NCBI GenBank assembly: GCA_964485815.1
Contig: CAZAJX010000011.1
Coordinates: 1-52,215, forward strand
DNA from: SFLA01 sp964485815
GTDB taxonomy: Bacteria > Bacillota > Clostridia > Oscillospirales > CAG-382
Direction: 5' to 3'
Length of the DNA stretch: 52,215 nt
The notes beneath the pieces are model-generated. The model made no database searches, had not been told where the DNA came from, and saw only the letters and a program-made list of their open reading frames with translations. Positions 9,570-17,853 of the stretch are shown one piece after another (the stretch's first letter is position 1; each line of letters opens with the position of its first letter). The position numbers and the translations under genes were made by a program.

Positions 9570-9976
9570 CTTTGTTAAGTCAGAAAAAAGTTAATAACCG
9601 AAAGCCGCCCTACAAGGCGGTTTTTTCATGCCCTGAAGAGTGTGCGGAGAGGATAAACAGTTATTTTTCCCAATATCTGCCCGAACACACAGATGAGGTG
9701 GCGGACGTTGAGGCGTTGGCTGATTTTCTCTCCTGCACCAGAAACGATATTTTTGAAATGATGTCGGACAAAAAATACTCGCCCGCAGTTACACGGGCAA
9801 TGAACAGAATAGCATTTATCAAAAAACAGCTTGCTTTTAAAGGGAAGATCCCGGCGGCTGTTTTTGTATTTGATATGAAAAACAACCATTCCTACAAGGA
9901 CAAACCGGATGCAGGCGATAATCCGGAAAAGAGCACGGTGATATTAAAAGGAGTTTCGGGAAAATGGGGCGACTGA
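9566..9976 (+). CDS. Phage terminase small subunit
   Basis: 136 residues from an ATG at 9566 that overlaps the gtrA stop; GGAG lies six bases upstream. The N-terminal KPPYKAVFSCPEECAERI resembles the RPPKY-PEE start of clostridial small terminases, followed by a helical DNA-binding region (EALADFLSCTRNDIFEMM) and a C-terminal helix pair. The role would be recognising the packaging site and loading the large terminase. It ends 13 bases inside the large terminase gene. The start cannot easily be moved downstream because no in-frame ATG follows before residue 55. The KPPYKAVF codons also form an intrinsic terminator. Confidence 0.7.
   Translation: MTLLSQKKVNNRKPPYKAVFSCPEECAERINSYFSQYLPEHTDEVADVEALADFLSCTRNDIFEMMSDKKYSPAVTRAMNRIAFIKKQLAFKGKIPAAVFVFDMKNNHSYKDKPDAGDNPEKSTVILKGVSGKWGD
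9601..9626 (+). terminator. Intrinsic terminator inside terS
   Basis: The stem 9601-9609/9616-9624 (CCGCC/GGCGG core, loop CTACAA) ends in six T at 9621-9626. It sits about 30 bases past the gtrA stop but within codons 12-20 of the small terminase. Confidence 0.7.
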
Positions 9977-11316
9977 CAATTAACCTTTGCCCCAACAAAA
10001 AGCAGGAGGAGTTCTTTTGCTCACAGTACAGATACACAGCTTACGGCGGAGCGAGAGGCGGCGGTAAAAGCTGGGCGATGCGTACGAAATTCGTACTGCT
10101 TGCCTTAAAACATCCGGGTATACAAATACTTTTACTGCGGCGCACCTTGGGAGAATTAAGGGATAACCATATCGTTCCTCTGCAAAAGCTGCTTCTGGAC
10201 ACAGCCGTTTACAGCGAAACCAAAAAGGAATTCGTTTTCCCCAACGGCTCGAGGATCAAGCTGGGATATTGCGACGGAGAGCAGGACGTTTTGCAATATC
10301 AGGGACAGGCGTACGAGGTTATAGGTATGGAAGAGGCAACTCATTTTACCTATTTCCAGTTCCAATGTCTTACGGAGTGTAACCGATATTCCGGAAATAT
10401 GAAAGAAAAATTCAGACCGAGAATGTATTTTACCTGTAATCCCGGCGGGGTGGGACACGACTGGGTAAAGCGCCTCTTTATCGACAAGCTTTACCGTGAC
10501 GGAGAAAACCCAAAGGATTACTGCTTTATACAAAGTCTTGTGTTTGACAACAAGTACCTTACGGAAAACGATCCCGATTATATAAGCGCGCTGGCTGCCT
10601 TGCCCGAAGCGAGAAAAAGGGCGATGCTTTACGGTGATTGGGACGCTTTCGAAGGCGCGTTTTTCCCCGAGTTCGACCCGAGGATACACGTTGTTCAAGA
10701 TCCCGTTATACCGAAAAACGCCTTGCTGTTCAGGGCTGTGGACTACGGTCTGGATATGACAAGCTGTCTTTGGTGTGCGGCGGACAGAAAAGGAAACATT
10801 ACCGTTTATCGTGAATTCAATGCTCCGGGACTCATTCTTTCCCGTGCGGCTTCCGAGATCTGCAATCTTACTCCCAATGAAGAAAAGATACGCTATACGG
10901 TTGCCTCCCCCGACTTGTGGAACAGAAGGCAGGACAGCGGGAAAAGCGGATTTGATATCTTCACAGCAAGTGGTGTAAAAGGGCTTATAAAAGCAAATAA
11001 TGCAAGAATTCCGGGTTGGCGGGTAGTTCGCGAGTACCTTCACCACCCCGACGGAAAATCAAGACTAACCATATCACACCGATGCGGAGAATTGATACGA
11101 TGCCTTCCCCTGCTCAGATTCGACGATAAGATCCGTGAGGATGCGGCATCCCATCCCCACGAAATAACCCACGCTCCCGAGGCTCTGAGGTATGCCCTTA
11201 TGTCCAGAGAGCCATCGGCAAGCACAAAAACCACACCGAAATTCCGAACCAGTCTGTATACCTTTGAATCACCGCGGAGAGGTAACGGCTATGACGGAAT
11301 TATTCAATACGATTAG
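9964..11316 (+). CDS. Phage terminase large subunit (packaging ATPase/nuclease)
   Basis: A 450-residue packaging motor. Walker A is GGARGGGKS (residues 28-36). Walker B ends in the catalytic Glu of YEVIGMEE (about 117-124). A coupling-type block, FTCNPGG, is at about 157-162. The nuclease half begins with FRAVDYGLD, where Asp 260 is the probable first metal ligand. It would cut concatemeric DNA and drive it into the procapsid through the portal. GGAG lies ten bases before the ATG, and the start overlaps terS by 13 bases. All ATPase motifs look functional, which argues against simple decay of the cassette. Confidence 0.93.
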   Translation: MGRLTINLCPNKKQEEFFCSQYRYTAYGGARGGGKSWAMRTKFVLLALKHPGIQILLLRRTLGELRDNHIVPLQKLLLDTAVYSETKKEFVFPNGSRIKLGYCDGEQDVLQYQGQAYEVIGMEEATHFTYFQFQCLTECNRYSGNMKEKFRPRMYFTCNPGGVGHDWVKRLFIDKLYRDGENPKDYCFIQSLVFDNKYLTENDPDYISALAALPEARKRAMLYGDWDAFEGAFFPEFDPRIHVVQDPVIPKNALLFRAVDYGLDMTSCLWCAADRKGNITVYREFNAPGLILSRAASEICNLTPNEEKIRYTVASPDLWNRRQDSGKSGFDIFTASGVKGLIKANNARIPGWRVVREYLHHPDGKSRLTISHRCGELIRCLPLLRFDDKIREDAASHPHEITHAPEALRYALMSREPSASTKTTPKFRTSLYTFESPRRGNGYDGIIQYD

Positions 11317-11324
11317 GAGAACAC

Positions 11325-12851
11325 ATGAACTTAAGAAAGCAAAAAGCCTTTACAGAAGAATGGGCTCTGTATGAAAAAGGCAAGGAATACAACCGTTCCA
11401 TCGGTCTGTACGACGAGGTAGACACCAACGAAAGGTTTTACCGCGGGGATCAATGGCAGGGTGTAGCCGCCTCCGGATTGCCCACTCCGGTTTTCAATTT
11501 CTTTAAACGGATAATTGATTACTATATATCCAATATTGCTTCAAGCTCGGTGAAAATGAGCTTCAGGTATGCTTCTCCCGTACCGACCAAGACTCCCGAA
11601 GAGGAAGAAAAGATAAACGATACATTGAATAAAGCGGCGGAAAACCGCTGGGAAAAGCTGAAAATGGACAAGCTTATCTCTGATTCTCTTTACGATGCCG
11701 CCATTACCGGAGATGCGTTCGCATACACATACTGGGACCCCAACGTTAAGACCGGTCAGGCATACACGGGAGATTTCAAAACGGTGCTTATTGACAACAC
11801 CAACGTTTTCTTCGGTAATCCCAACAGCGTTTCGGTGCAGTCACAGCCTTATATTCTCATCTCCGGCAGAGAGCTTGTAAGCGAGGTGCGCAAGCAGGCA
11901 GAGAAAAACGGTCTTGCAAAGGATAAGATCGCTTTGATCATTCCCGATAGCGATACCGACGGATTTGCAGGCGATATGTCGGAAAAGGAGCTGGAAAACA
12001 CAAAGTGCGTTACCTTGATCAAGCTGTGGAAAAACGACGAGGGCAAGGTGATGTACAGAAAATCCGTTAAAGATGCGGTCATTACCGAGGATACCGATAC
12101 GGGACTTACCTTGTACCCTTTGGCATATTACAGTTGGACCAGAGTAAAAAACAGTTGGCACGGATGCGCCGTAGGTACCGGTCTTATAGATAACCAGATA
12201 TTCATTAACAAAGGCTATGCTATGGTAATGAAGCATATGATGGACACCGCATTTTCCAAAGTAATATACGATTCCACGGTTATCGAGGATTGGTCAAACA
12301 AGGTGGGAGAGGCGGTTGCTGTAAACGGTCCCGTGGAAAACGTAGCTTCGGTGCTTAACAGCGGAAGTATGCAAAGCGGTATGCTGGATGTCATAAATAT
12401 GGCAATAAGCCACACCAAGGATTTTCTTGGTGCGACAGACTCCGCATTGGGCAGCGAAAAAGCAGACAACACTTCTGCTATCATAGCATTACAGCAGGCA
12501 TCGTCCCAGCCTTTGGAAAACGTAAGAAGAGCGTTGTATCAGTTTATAGAGGATATCGGTCTTATATGGCTCGACTTTATGTTTGCTTACTATGCCGATG
12601 AAAGACTTTTGCCCGTTTCTGCGGGGGAATACAGCGTTTTTCCTTTCTCCCGCTTCAGAGATGCGCTGATAGAATGTCATATTGACGTAGGTACCGCGGG
12701 CTGGTGGTCGGAAGTGACGGCAGTAAACACGCTGGATAATCTTCTTAAGATGGGACTTATAAATATCAAGCAATATCTTGAACGGTTACCCGATAACATT
12801 ATTCCAAAAAAGAAAGAGCTTTTAGAAAGCATACAAACGGAGGTTTTATGA
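11325..12851 (+). CDS. Phage portal protein
   Basis: A 508-residue protein in the usual portal position between large terminase and scaffold/capsid genes. The segment FYRGDQWQGV near residue 45, then PVFNFFKRIIDYYISNI, is typical of clostridial phage portals. A long helical stretch (about 350-410) and SLPLENV-type block (QQASSQPLENVRRALYQFIEDIG) match the portal stem/clip region. Twelve copies would form the DNA channel at one capsid vertex. GGAG lies five bases before the ATG. It overlaps the following gene by four bases (ATGA). Confidence 0.85.
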   Translation: MNLRKQKAFTEEWALYEKGKEYNRSIGLYDEVDTNERFYRGDQWQGVAASGLPTPVFNFFKRIIDYYISNIASSSVKMSFRYASPVPTKTPEEEEKINDTLNKAAENRWEKLKMDKLISDSLYDAAITGDAFAYTYWDPNVKTGQAYTGDFKTVLIDNTNVFFGNPNSVSVQSQPYILISGRELVSEVRKQAEKNGLAKDKIALIIPDSDTDGFAGDMSEKELENTKCVTLIKLWKNDEGKVMYRKSVKDAVITEDTDTGLTLYPLAYYSWTRVKNSWHGCAVGTGLIDNQIFINKGYAMVMKHMMDTAFSKVIYDSTVIEDWSNKVGEAVAVNGPVENVASVLNSGSMQSGMLDVINMAISHTKDFLGATDSALGSEKADNTSAIIALQQASSQPLENVRRALYQFIEDIGLIWLDFMFAYYADERLLPVSAGEYSVFPFSRFRDALIECHIDVGTAGWWSEVTAVNTLDNLLKMGLINIKQYLERLPDNIIPKKKELLESIQTEVL

Positions 12852-13285
12852 AAGAACAGGATATTTTAACAATTATTTCGGAGATGGCAATGGAAGAAAA
12901 CACCACGGCAGAGGAATTGCTCGAAGCCATTAAGGCTGACAGAAAAACCAAAAAGCAATCCGATGCGGTAAGCAAGGACGTGGAAGAATTCGGCAAGCTG
13001 TTTCCCGAGGTGCTTCCCACAGACATTCCCGATGAAGTGTGGGAAAAGGTGGCAGAGGGTGCTTCCCTCCCCGCCGCATATGCACTTTATATTTGCGGAG
13101 TAAACAAAAAGGACGCCAAGGCGCATTATGTAAACTCCGAAAATGAGCGCAGAAGCGCACCCGCCGGAAAAGAAGCTGATGCTGAACAGACCTTCACTCC
13201 CGAACAGGTGGAGGATATGTCCGCAGAAAGCGTAAAGAAGAACTTTAAAAACATAATCCGTTCCCTTAAGAACTGGAAGATCTAA
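12848..13285 (+). CDS. Probable phage scaffolding protein
   Basis: A 145-residue acidic, helical protein between portal and capsid genes, where scaffolds are normally encoded. The N-terminal half is highly charged. A mid-segment LPTDIPDEVWEKVAEG resembles phage head-assembly proteins. The C-terminus (residues 120-145) is a basic helix of the kind that binds coat protein (VKKNFKNIIRSLKNWKI). No protease triad is visible. It overlaps the portal gene by four bases and lies 23 bases before the capsid gene. The assignment rests on position and composition, not on a clear family match. Confidence 0.5.
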   Translation: MKEQDILTIISEMAMEENTTAEELLEAIKADRKTKKQSDAVSKDVEEFGKLFPEVLPTDIPDEVWEKVAEGASLPAAYALYICGVNKKDAKAHYVNSENERRSAPAGKEADAEQTFTPEQVEDMSAESVKKNFKNIIRSLKNWKI

Positions 13286-13308
13286 AAACAAAAAGGAGAA
13301 AACAAAAT

Positions 13309-14142
13309 ATGTCTAACTACAACAGTATCGAAAAAGTAATTTCCGCAGAGATCATGCGCACAAACGAGGATAACCTCCTTGCAAACCGTATCTGCAACAC
13401 ATCCTTTGTGGGTGATATCAAGAACCGCGGTGACAGCGTTACCTTCGTTGGTCTTAACGAGCCCACCGTATACGATTACGAGGGCACCGTAACCTACGAG
13501 GATATTCAGGATTCCGCAACCGTGCTGAGAATCGACCAGGACAAGGCGTTTTCCTTTAAGGTAGCTGACCTTGAAGCTTTGAGAAGCTCTCTCGGCCTTA
13601 AGGATTCCCAGGCAAAGCGCGCATCCTACAACCTTAAGAAGGAGGTTGACGCATACGTTTTCGGTCTTTACGAGCAGGCTGAAAATTATCTCGAGGAGGC
13701 CACCGCAGTTACTCCCGCAAACGTACTTCAGCTTATCGGCGAAGTAAAGGAAATGCTGGAAACAAAGAACGTTCAGGACGGCAGAATCTGGATCGTTGTA
13801 CCTCCCTTCGTTAAGACCAAGCTTATGCTTGCGGGCATTAAGTTCCAGATAAACAACGGTGTAAACGGCAGCGGTACTATCGGATTTACCGACGAACTGG
13901 GCTGTGATCTTTTCGTATCCAACCAGCTTGCGGCAGACGAAAGCGGCGCTGTGCATCTGATGGCAGGCTCTTATTCCGCTATCGCTTACGCAGAGCAGGT
14001 GCTGGATATCCAGTATATCGACAGACTGGAAAATTCCTTTGATTCTGCTGTAAGAGGCAGAATCGTATTCGGCGCAAAGGTTATCAAGCCCGAAGAGCTT
14101 GTTGACGTGCCCGTAACCGACGGCGGTAACGCAATCGCCTGA
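13309..14142 (+). CDS. Phage major capsid protein
   Basis: A 277-residue coat protein with an HK97-type fold inferred from its pattern: an N-terminal arm, then a GDSVTF...VYDYEG strand pair, a long helix block ending in EVDAYVFGLY (about 110-125), and a C-terminal RIVFGAKVIKPEEL strand. The pattern is closest to the P22-type/clostridial coat group as far as can be told by eye. AAGGAG lies eight bases before the ATG, the strongest ribosome site in the cassette, as expected for the most abundant product. Three hairpin repeats follow its stop within ten bases and may stabilise its mRNA or lower expression of later genes. Confidence 0.85.
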   Translation: MSNYNSIEKVISAEIMRTNEDNLLANRICNTSFVGDIKNRGDSVTFVGLNEPTVYDYEGTVTYEDIQDSATVLRIDQDKAFSFKVADLEALRSSLGLKDSQAKRASYNLKKEVDAYVFGLYEQAENYLEEATAVTPANVLQLIGEVKEMLETKNVQDGRIWIVVPPFVKTKLMLAGIKFQINNGVNGSGTIGFTDELGCDLFVSNQLAADESGAVHLMAGSYSAIAYAEQVLDIQYIDRLENSFDSAVRGRIVFGAKVIKPEELVDVPVTDGGNAIA

Positions 14143-14151
14143 TGAATATGT

Positions 14152-14277
14152 AATCACCCCAAGAAGCCTTTCGGCTTCTCGGGGACCCCACAAAATCACC
14201 CCAAGAAGCCTTTCGGCTTCTCGGGGACCCCACAAAATCACCCCAAGAAGCCTTTCGGCTTCTCGGGGACCCCATAA
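14152..14277 (+). repeat. Three tandem copies of a 42-bp hairpin repeat
   Basis: Units at 14152-14193, 14194-14235 and 14236-14277 are identical except for one base at the end of the third. Each folds as CCCC, one mismatch, AGAAGCC, loop TTTC, GGCTTCT, GGGG, and ends with the near-palindrome GGGGACCCC. There is no T-tract. A diverged single copy lies at 45268-45309. The unit has 42 bases (14 codons), but the reading frames across it are not supported as genes. Confidence 0.95.
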
Positions 14278-14284
14278 AAAACAG

Positions 14285-14307
14285 GAGCGTGTCCCGTGGG
14301 CACGCTC
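14285..14307 (+). other. Hairpin in the capsid-connector gap
   Basis: GAGCGTG (14285-14291) pairs with CACGCTC (14301-14307). It is followed by only two T, so it is at best a weak terminator. It sits about 20 bases before the connector start and could hide or expose that ribosome binding site. Confidence 0.5.
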
Positions 14308-14327
14308 TTGCTAACGAGGTGAAAAAA

Positions 14328-14711
14328 ATGACAGGAAAAAAGCTTTTGGAATTTGCCCTTGACCTTTTGAATTTGCGAAAATCCAACGGCGAGTTGCCGG
14401 AAAATTGCGCAGATATGGAAACAAGGGCAGTAAATATAATAAATATCTGTCTTGCTGAGTGCGCCCCGCTCAATAATCTTCTTGAAAACCGCACCGATGA
14501 CGCTTTCCTCGATATAACCGGCTTAAGCGAAATTGTCCCTTGCAACGAATATCTGGCGGTTTCCGTTCTGCCCTTCGGAGTGGCGGCATATCTTTGCGGC
14601 GATGAGGACCCTGCGTTATCACAACTTTTGGAAAACAGATACCGTATCGCTTACAGAAATATGCAAAAAGCCAGCAAAGCGACCATCCGTCCCATAACCG
14701 AGGTGTACTGA
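14328..14711 (+). CDS. Probable head-tail connector (head completion) protein
   Basis: 127 residues from the ATG at 14328, preferred over an in-frame GTG at 14289 because GAGG lies eight bases upstream. The protein is mostly helical with a MTGKKLLEFALDLLN start, an ICLAECAPLNN helix and a LPFGVAAYLCGDEDPAL segment. This is the layout of small head-tail connectors of the gp6/gp4 group that dock under the portal. The stop overlaps the next start (TGATG). No firm family match is visible, and the call rests mostly on size and position after the capsid gene. Confidence 0.45.
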   Translation: MTGKKLLEFALDLLNLRKSNGELPENCADMETRAVNIINICLAECAPLNNLLENRTDDAFLDITGLSEIVPCNEYLAVSVLPFGVAAYLCGDEDPALSQLLENRYRIAYRNMQKASKATIRPITEVY

Positions 14712-16435
14712 TGGCAAACGGAATACTGAAAATAAACAAATTCGGTGGGCTTGACGAGCGAAATACCTTTTCCAACAATCCCGTGTACTCCCCCGATATG
14801 AACAACTTTACCGTTTGCGAGGACGGAAGTTTGAAAAAGCGGTTTGGCAGCAGGCTTTCAAGTTGCGATTTCAACGGAAGTATTTACCGTATGTGGCGGG
14901 GATACGTTAACGGAGTGCTTCATTTTATGGTGTGCGCAGGTCCGAAAATTTATAAATACGATTTTGACACCGATTCTTTCGTTACCGTAAATATAACCGC
15001 AGGTGTATGCCACCATATCTTCGGATTCGGAAACGCCGTGTATTTTTTGTGTAATTCCGGATTTTTCAAATACGAAAACGATATCTTCACCCTGCTCAAG
15101 CCCTATATCCCCCTGGTGGCGGTAGCCTGCCTGCCCGACGGAAGCGGAACGCTGTATGAAAAGCTGAATATGCTTACGGGAAAAAAGCGCATGCAGTTTT
15201 CCGCAGACGGTACATCGTCCCTTTACACCTTGGGCGAAAAGGAAATAGATTCCGTACAATGGGTAAAGGTGGACGGAAATGATGTTGAAAACTGGACCGC
15301 AGATACGGAAAACGGTACGGTAACGTTTGCTCAGGGGTACACACCGAAAAAGGGACTCAACAACGTTGAAATCTGTTGGGAAAAAGCATCTACAGCCAAG
15401 CCCGAGGTGATCACGAACTGCACACAGAGTATGAATTTCGGCGGTAACACCGATACGAGAGTGTTCCTTTACGGTAATCCCGATTATCCAAATTACCGCT
15501 TTTATTCCGAACTGGCGGACGGACTCCCCAGCGCAGAATATTTCCCCGAAACAAATTATACCGTTATCGGTTCATCTACTATTACCGATATGGTACAGCA
15601 GTATGACAGACAGCTAATTTTCACGGAGGACAGAGCATATTATTCTTATTGTGAATTAAGAACCGATGCTTTGGGGAATTATTACCCCTCATTCCCCGTT
15701 TACAACCTTAATTTCGAAAAAGGAAACCTGATATCGGGAAGTAACGCGGTGATAGACAACACTCCCGTAACTCTTTCCGATGACGGGCTCAACCGTTGGA
15801 TATCCACTTCCGTGCAGGACGAAAGAAACGCCGTTTGCTTTTCTGCTCCCATATGCGAAACGGTTAAGCGGATAATCAAAAACGGAAAGGCGAAAGAATG
15901 CTGTCTGTTTGACAGACAGTCTGCAAACGAATTGTATTTTTCCACGCCCTACGGGCTTTATATATACAATTATTCAACAAACGTCTGGTTCAGATATGAT
16001 GAGATCGATGCCGTGCAATTCTGTGAGATACCCGGAAAGCTGTTCTGGCTTAACGGCGACAACGAGTTGTACTATTTTTCGGATGAATTTACCGACGATG
16101 AAAAAGGCGTCATCACCGCTTACTGGTGTTCCCCTGCGGGAAATTTCGGCGCAAGAGGAAACAAATTTGATCTTTTGAGAGTGATCGTTGATACGGATAA
16201 CGGTGACGGCACGGATCTGACGGTAACTGCTAATCCCAACGAGATCGGTCAGACGATGAACTCCCAGACGGTGGGCGTGGACAGAGATAATACACTTTTG
16301 CGCAGCTTTTGCTTCAGAACGGAAATCAAGAGAGCGAATGCCGCAAACGTGGTAATTTCTTCTACCCACGCAACAAGGCAGGCAAATATAAAAAGCATTA
16401 CTTTTAAGATCAAAAACAAGGAGGTGGAAAGATGA
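14711..16435 (+). CDS. P22 gp10-like neck/DNA-stabilisation protein (putative)
   Basis: A 574-residue, almost wholly beta-strand protein. The start (INKFGGLDERNTFSNNPVYS...CEDGSLKKRFGS) matches the general pattern of phage stabilisation proteins, where a GG-xN start and GSLxKRxG strand open a beta-propeller. Repeated aromatic-rich strands (MWRGYVNG, YKYDFDTDSF, YIYNYSTNVWF, YYFSDEF) continue over about 450 residues. In P22 the gp10 ring closes the portal after packaging. It overlaps its neighbours by one and four bases. Another option is a short-tail or spike protein; resemblance is by pattern only. Confidence 0.5.
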   Translation: MANGILKINKFGGLDERNTFSNNPVYSPDMNNFTVCEDGSLKKRFGSRLSSCDFNGSIYRMWRGYVNGVLHFMVCAGPKIYKYDFDTDSFVTVNITAGVCHHIFGFGNAVYFLCNSGFFKYENDIFTLLKPYIPLVAVACLPDGSGTLYEKLNMLTGKKRMQFSADGTSSLYTLGEKEIDSVQWVKVDGNDVENWTADTENGTVTFAQGYTPKKGLNNVEICWEKASTAKPEVITNCTQSMNFGGNTDTRVFLYGNPDYPNYRFYSELADGLPSAEYFPETNYTVIGSSTITDMVQQYDRQLIFTEDRAYYSYCELRTDALGNYYPSFPVYNLNFEKGNLISGSNAVIDNTPVTLSDDGLNRWISTSVQDERNAVCFSAPICETVKRIIKNGKAKECCLFDRQSANELYFSTPYGLYIYNYSTNVWFRYDEIDAVQFCEIPGKLFWLNGDNELYYFSDEFTDDEKGVITAYWCSPAGNFGARGNKFDLLRVIVDTDNGDGTDLTVTANPNEIGQTMNSQTVGVDRDNTLLRSFCFRTEIKRANAANVVISSTHATRQANIKSITFKIKNKEVER

Positions 16436-17466
16436 AATACAGCGAGATAGTGGAGCAGACAAAAAAGGAGCTGGAAAAAAGCTACGGTACCGCAGCAGTA
16501 CTCACACAGCTGTATAACAAGGCTAAATCAAATTATCAAGCCAACCACAACGCATCCGTAGATGCATTAAACAAGGATTACGAGCAAAAGAAAAACGACG
16601 CCGCAGCGCAAAAGATGGTAAACGAAAAAAACACGGGTGAATTTCTTGCTTCCCGCGGACTTTCCTATTCGGGTGAGAGTGCCCAGGCAAAGCTGAATTC
16701 CGACATTTCCTTCAACAACACTTTATCTTCCCTTGCGGACAGCCACAGCGACGGACTTACGGAGCTTAATAAAAAGAAAAACGAATATTTTGCGGCGCTG
16801 GACGCCGATTATATGGAAAACAGCGTAAAAGCCCGAAAGGAGCTTGAACAGCTTGCACGGGATATGGCGGCAGACAAGATAAAGTACGGCGACGTTACCG
16901 TTAACAACAGTGCGTTGGGAAGCGAAAGCGGTTCCGAAAGCGGGGACGGTCTTTTTGACCCTTCCATGAGCGCCCATCAGCTTGCTACCGCTATTGTAAA
17001 AAGATACGGTACGGGCGGAAAGGTAAAGAATGCTTACCAAAATCTCGATATCCGTAACTATCTTGAAGGGCTTACCGAAAGATACACCTTGGCGGATGAT
17101 TATATGGACAAGGTGATTTTCGTATTGGATGCGCTGGGATACACAGCGGCAGACGAACAAGGGTTATATACCGCAAATATCGTTAAAAACGCCAATTCCG
17201 TTTACGATGCCGCTCACAGAAAAGCAACAACCATGGCACAGCTTTTGTTTAACGATTACGATGACAGCAAGACCTATGCGGAAAAGCGTGCGTATATGGA
17301 AAGGCTGGACTACCTCTATACCAGATGCGAAAGTATGGAGCAATTTTACAGTGCGTGCGCGTTGCTTGATATGGATTCCGAGGAAACCGAAGCATACCTT
17401 GATAACGTAACAGCGCGAAGAAACACCGAAAACGAAATCAAGCTGGGTCAGAACAAACTGAAATAA
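16432..17466 (+). CDS. Coiled-coil phage structural protein
   Basis: A 344-residue protein with alpha-helical, charged N-terminal 150 residues rich in Lys, Glu, Ala and Asn, typical of a coiled coil. A LASRGLSYSGESAQAKLN block is at about 65-82, then a Gly/Ser hinge near 160-175 (LGSESGSESGDG), and a second helical domain to the end. Position after the gp10-like gene fits a needle, an ejection protein or a packaged internal protein. No enzymatic motif is visible. The start ATG overlaps the previous stop (ATGA), with GGAGG just upstream. Confidence 0.5.
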   Translation: MKYSEIVEQTKKELEKSYGTAAVLTQLYNKAKSNYQANHNASVDALNKDYEQKKNDAAAQKMVNEKNTGEFLASRGLSYSGESAQAKLNSDISFNNTLSSLADSHSDGLTELNKKKNEYFAALDADYMENSVKARKELEQLARDMAADKIKYGDVTVNNSALGSESGSESGDGLFDPSMSAHQLATAIVKRYGTGGKVKNAYQNLDIRNYLEGLTERYTLADDYMDKVIFVLDALGYTAADEQGLYTANIVKNANSVYDAAHRKATTMAQLLFNDYDDSKTYAEKRAYMERLDYLYTRCESMEQFYSACALLDMDSEETEAYLDNVTARRNTENEIKLGQNKLK

Positions 17467-17477
17467 GGAGTAAAACA

Positions 17478-17813
17478 ATGGAATATACCGAATACATATC
17501 CGCAGAGCTATACGTGCTTATTCCCATACTGTACGTTATCGGCGCGGTTATAAAAAACAGCCGTATAAGCGATTGGAAGATCCCCTTTATATTGGGTGCT
17601 GTGGGAATTTGTCTTGCGGCGCTGTGGATATTCTCTTCAAACCCCATAAACGGAACACAGCAGGTGCTTTCGATGATATTCGCCAGTATCACTCAAGGTG
17701 TGCTGTGCGCCGCCGCAGGCGTATATACCGATAACCTTTACAGACAGCTGAAGGAAAAGAATAATGAGCAAAGTAGCGGCATTTCTGACGATACTGACCC
17801 GACGGTTGGTTGA
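17478..17813 (+). CDS. Holin-like membrane protein
   Basis: A 111-residue membrane protein with three hydrophobic segments (about 8-26, 34-52 and 64-84) and a polar acidic tail. The blocks LIPILYVIGAVIKN, IPFILGAVGI and ITQGVLCAAAGVYTDNL match the layout of the Hol44/phage_holin_5 family, which makes membrane holes for lysis. AAGGAG lies seven bases before the ATG. No endolysin gene accompanies it, so lysis would need a host hydrolase, or this protein does another job. It overlaps the following small gene by 50 bases in a different frame. Confidence 0.65.
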   Translation: MEYTEYISAELYVLIPILYVIGAVIKNSRISDWKIPFILGAVGICLAALWIFSSNPINGTQQVLSMIFASITQGVLCAAAGVYTDNLYRQLKEKNNEQSSGISDDTDPTVG

Positions 17814-17853
17814 ACTGTTTGACGCTATTGCCTATCTGATTTACGAGATCTGA
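17764..17853 (+). CDS. 29-residue peptide of the phage cassette
   Basis: A short frame (MSKVAAFLTILTRRLVELF followed by ten more residues) begins inside the 3' end of the holin-like gene in another frame. Its stop overlaps the next start (TGATG). AAGGA lies about nine bases upstream. The peptide is amphipathic, with an Arg-Arg centre and a hydrophobic C-terminus. Tight overlaps at both ends support translation, but no family is recognised. Confidence 0.45.
   Translation: MSKVAAFLTILTRRLVELFDAIAYLIYEI

Noticed and set aside
13282..14241. Minus-strand frame across the capsid gene and repeats
   Set aside because: Antisense shadow. The 14-residue repeated peptide at its start arises only because the 42-bp unit is a multiple of three.
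14152..14277. CRISPR-like array
   Set aside because: The three units follow each other without unique spacers, so it is a plain tandem repeat.
14084..14545. Minus-strand frame encoding a repeated 14-residue peptide
   Set aside because: It depends on the hairpin repeats, has no ribosome site and overlaps three phage genes antisense.
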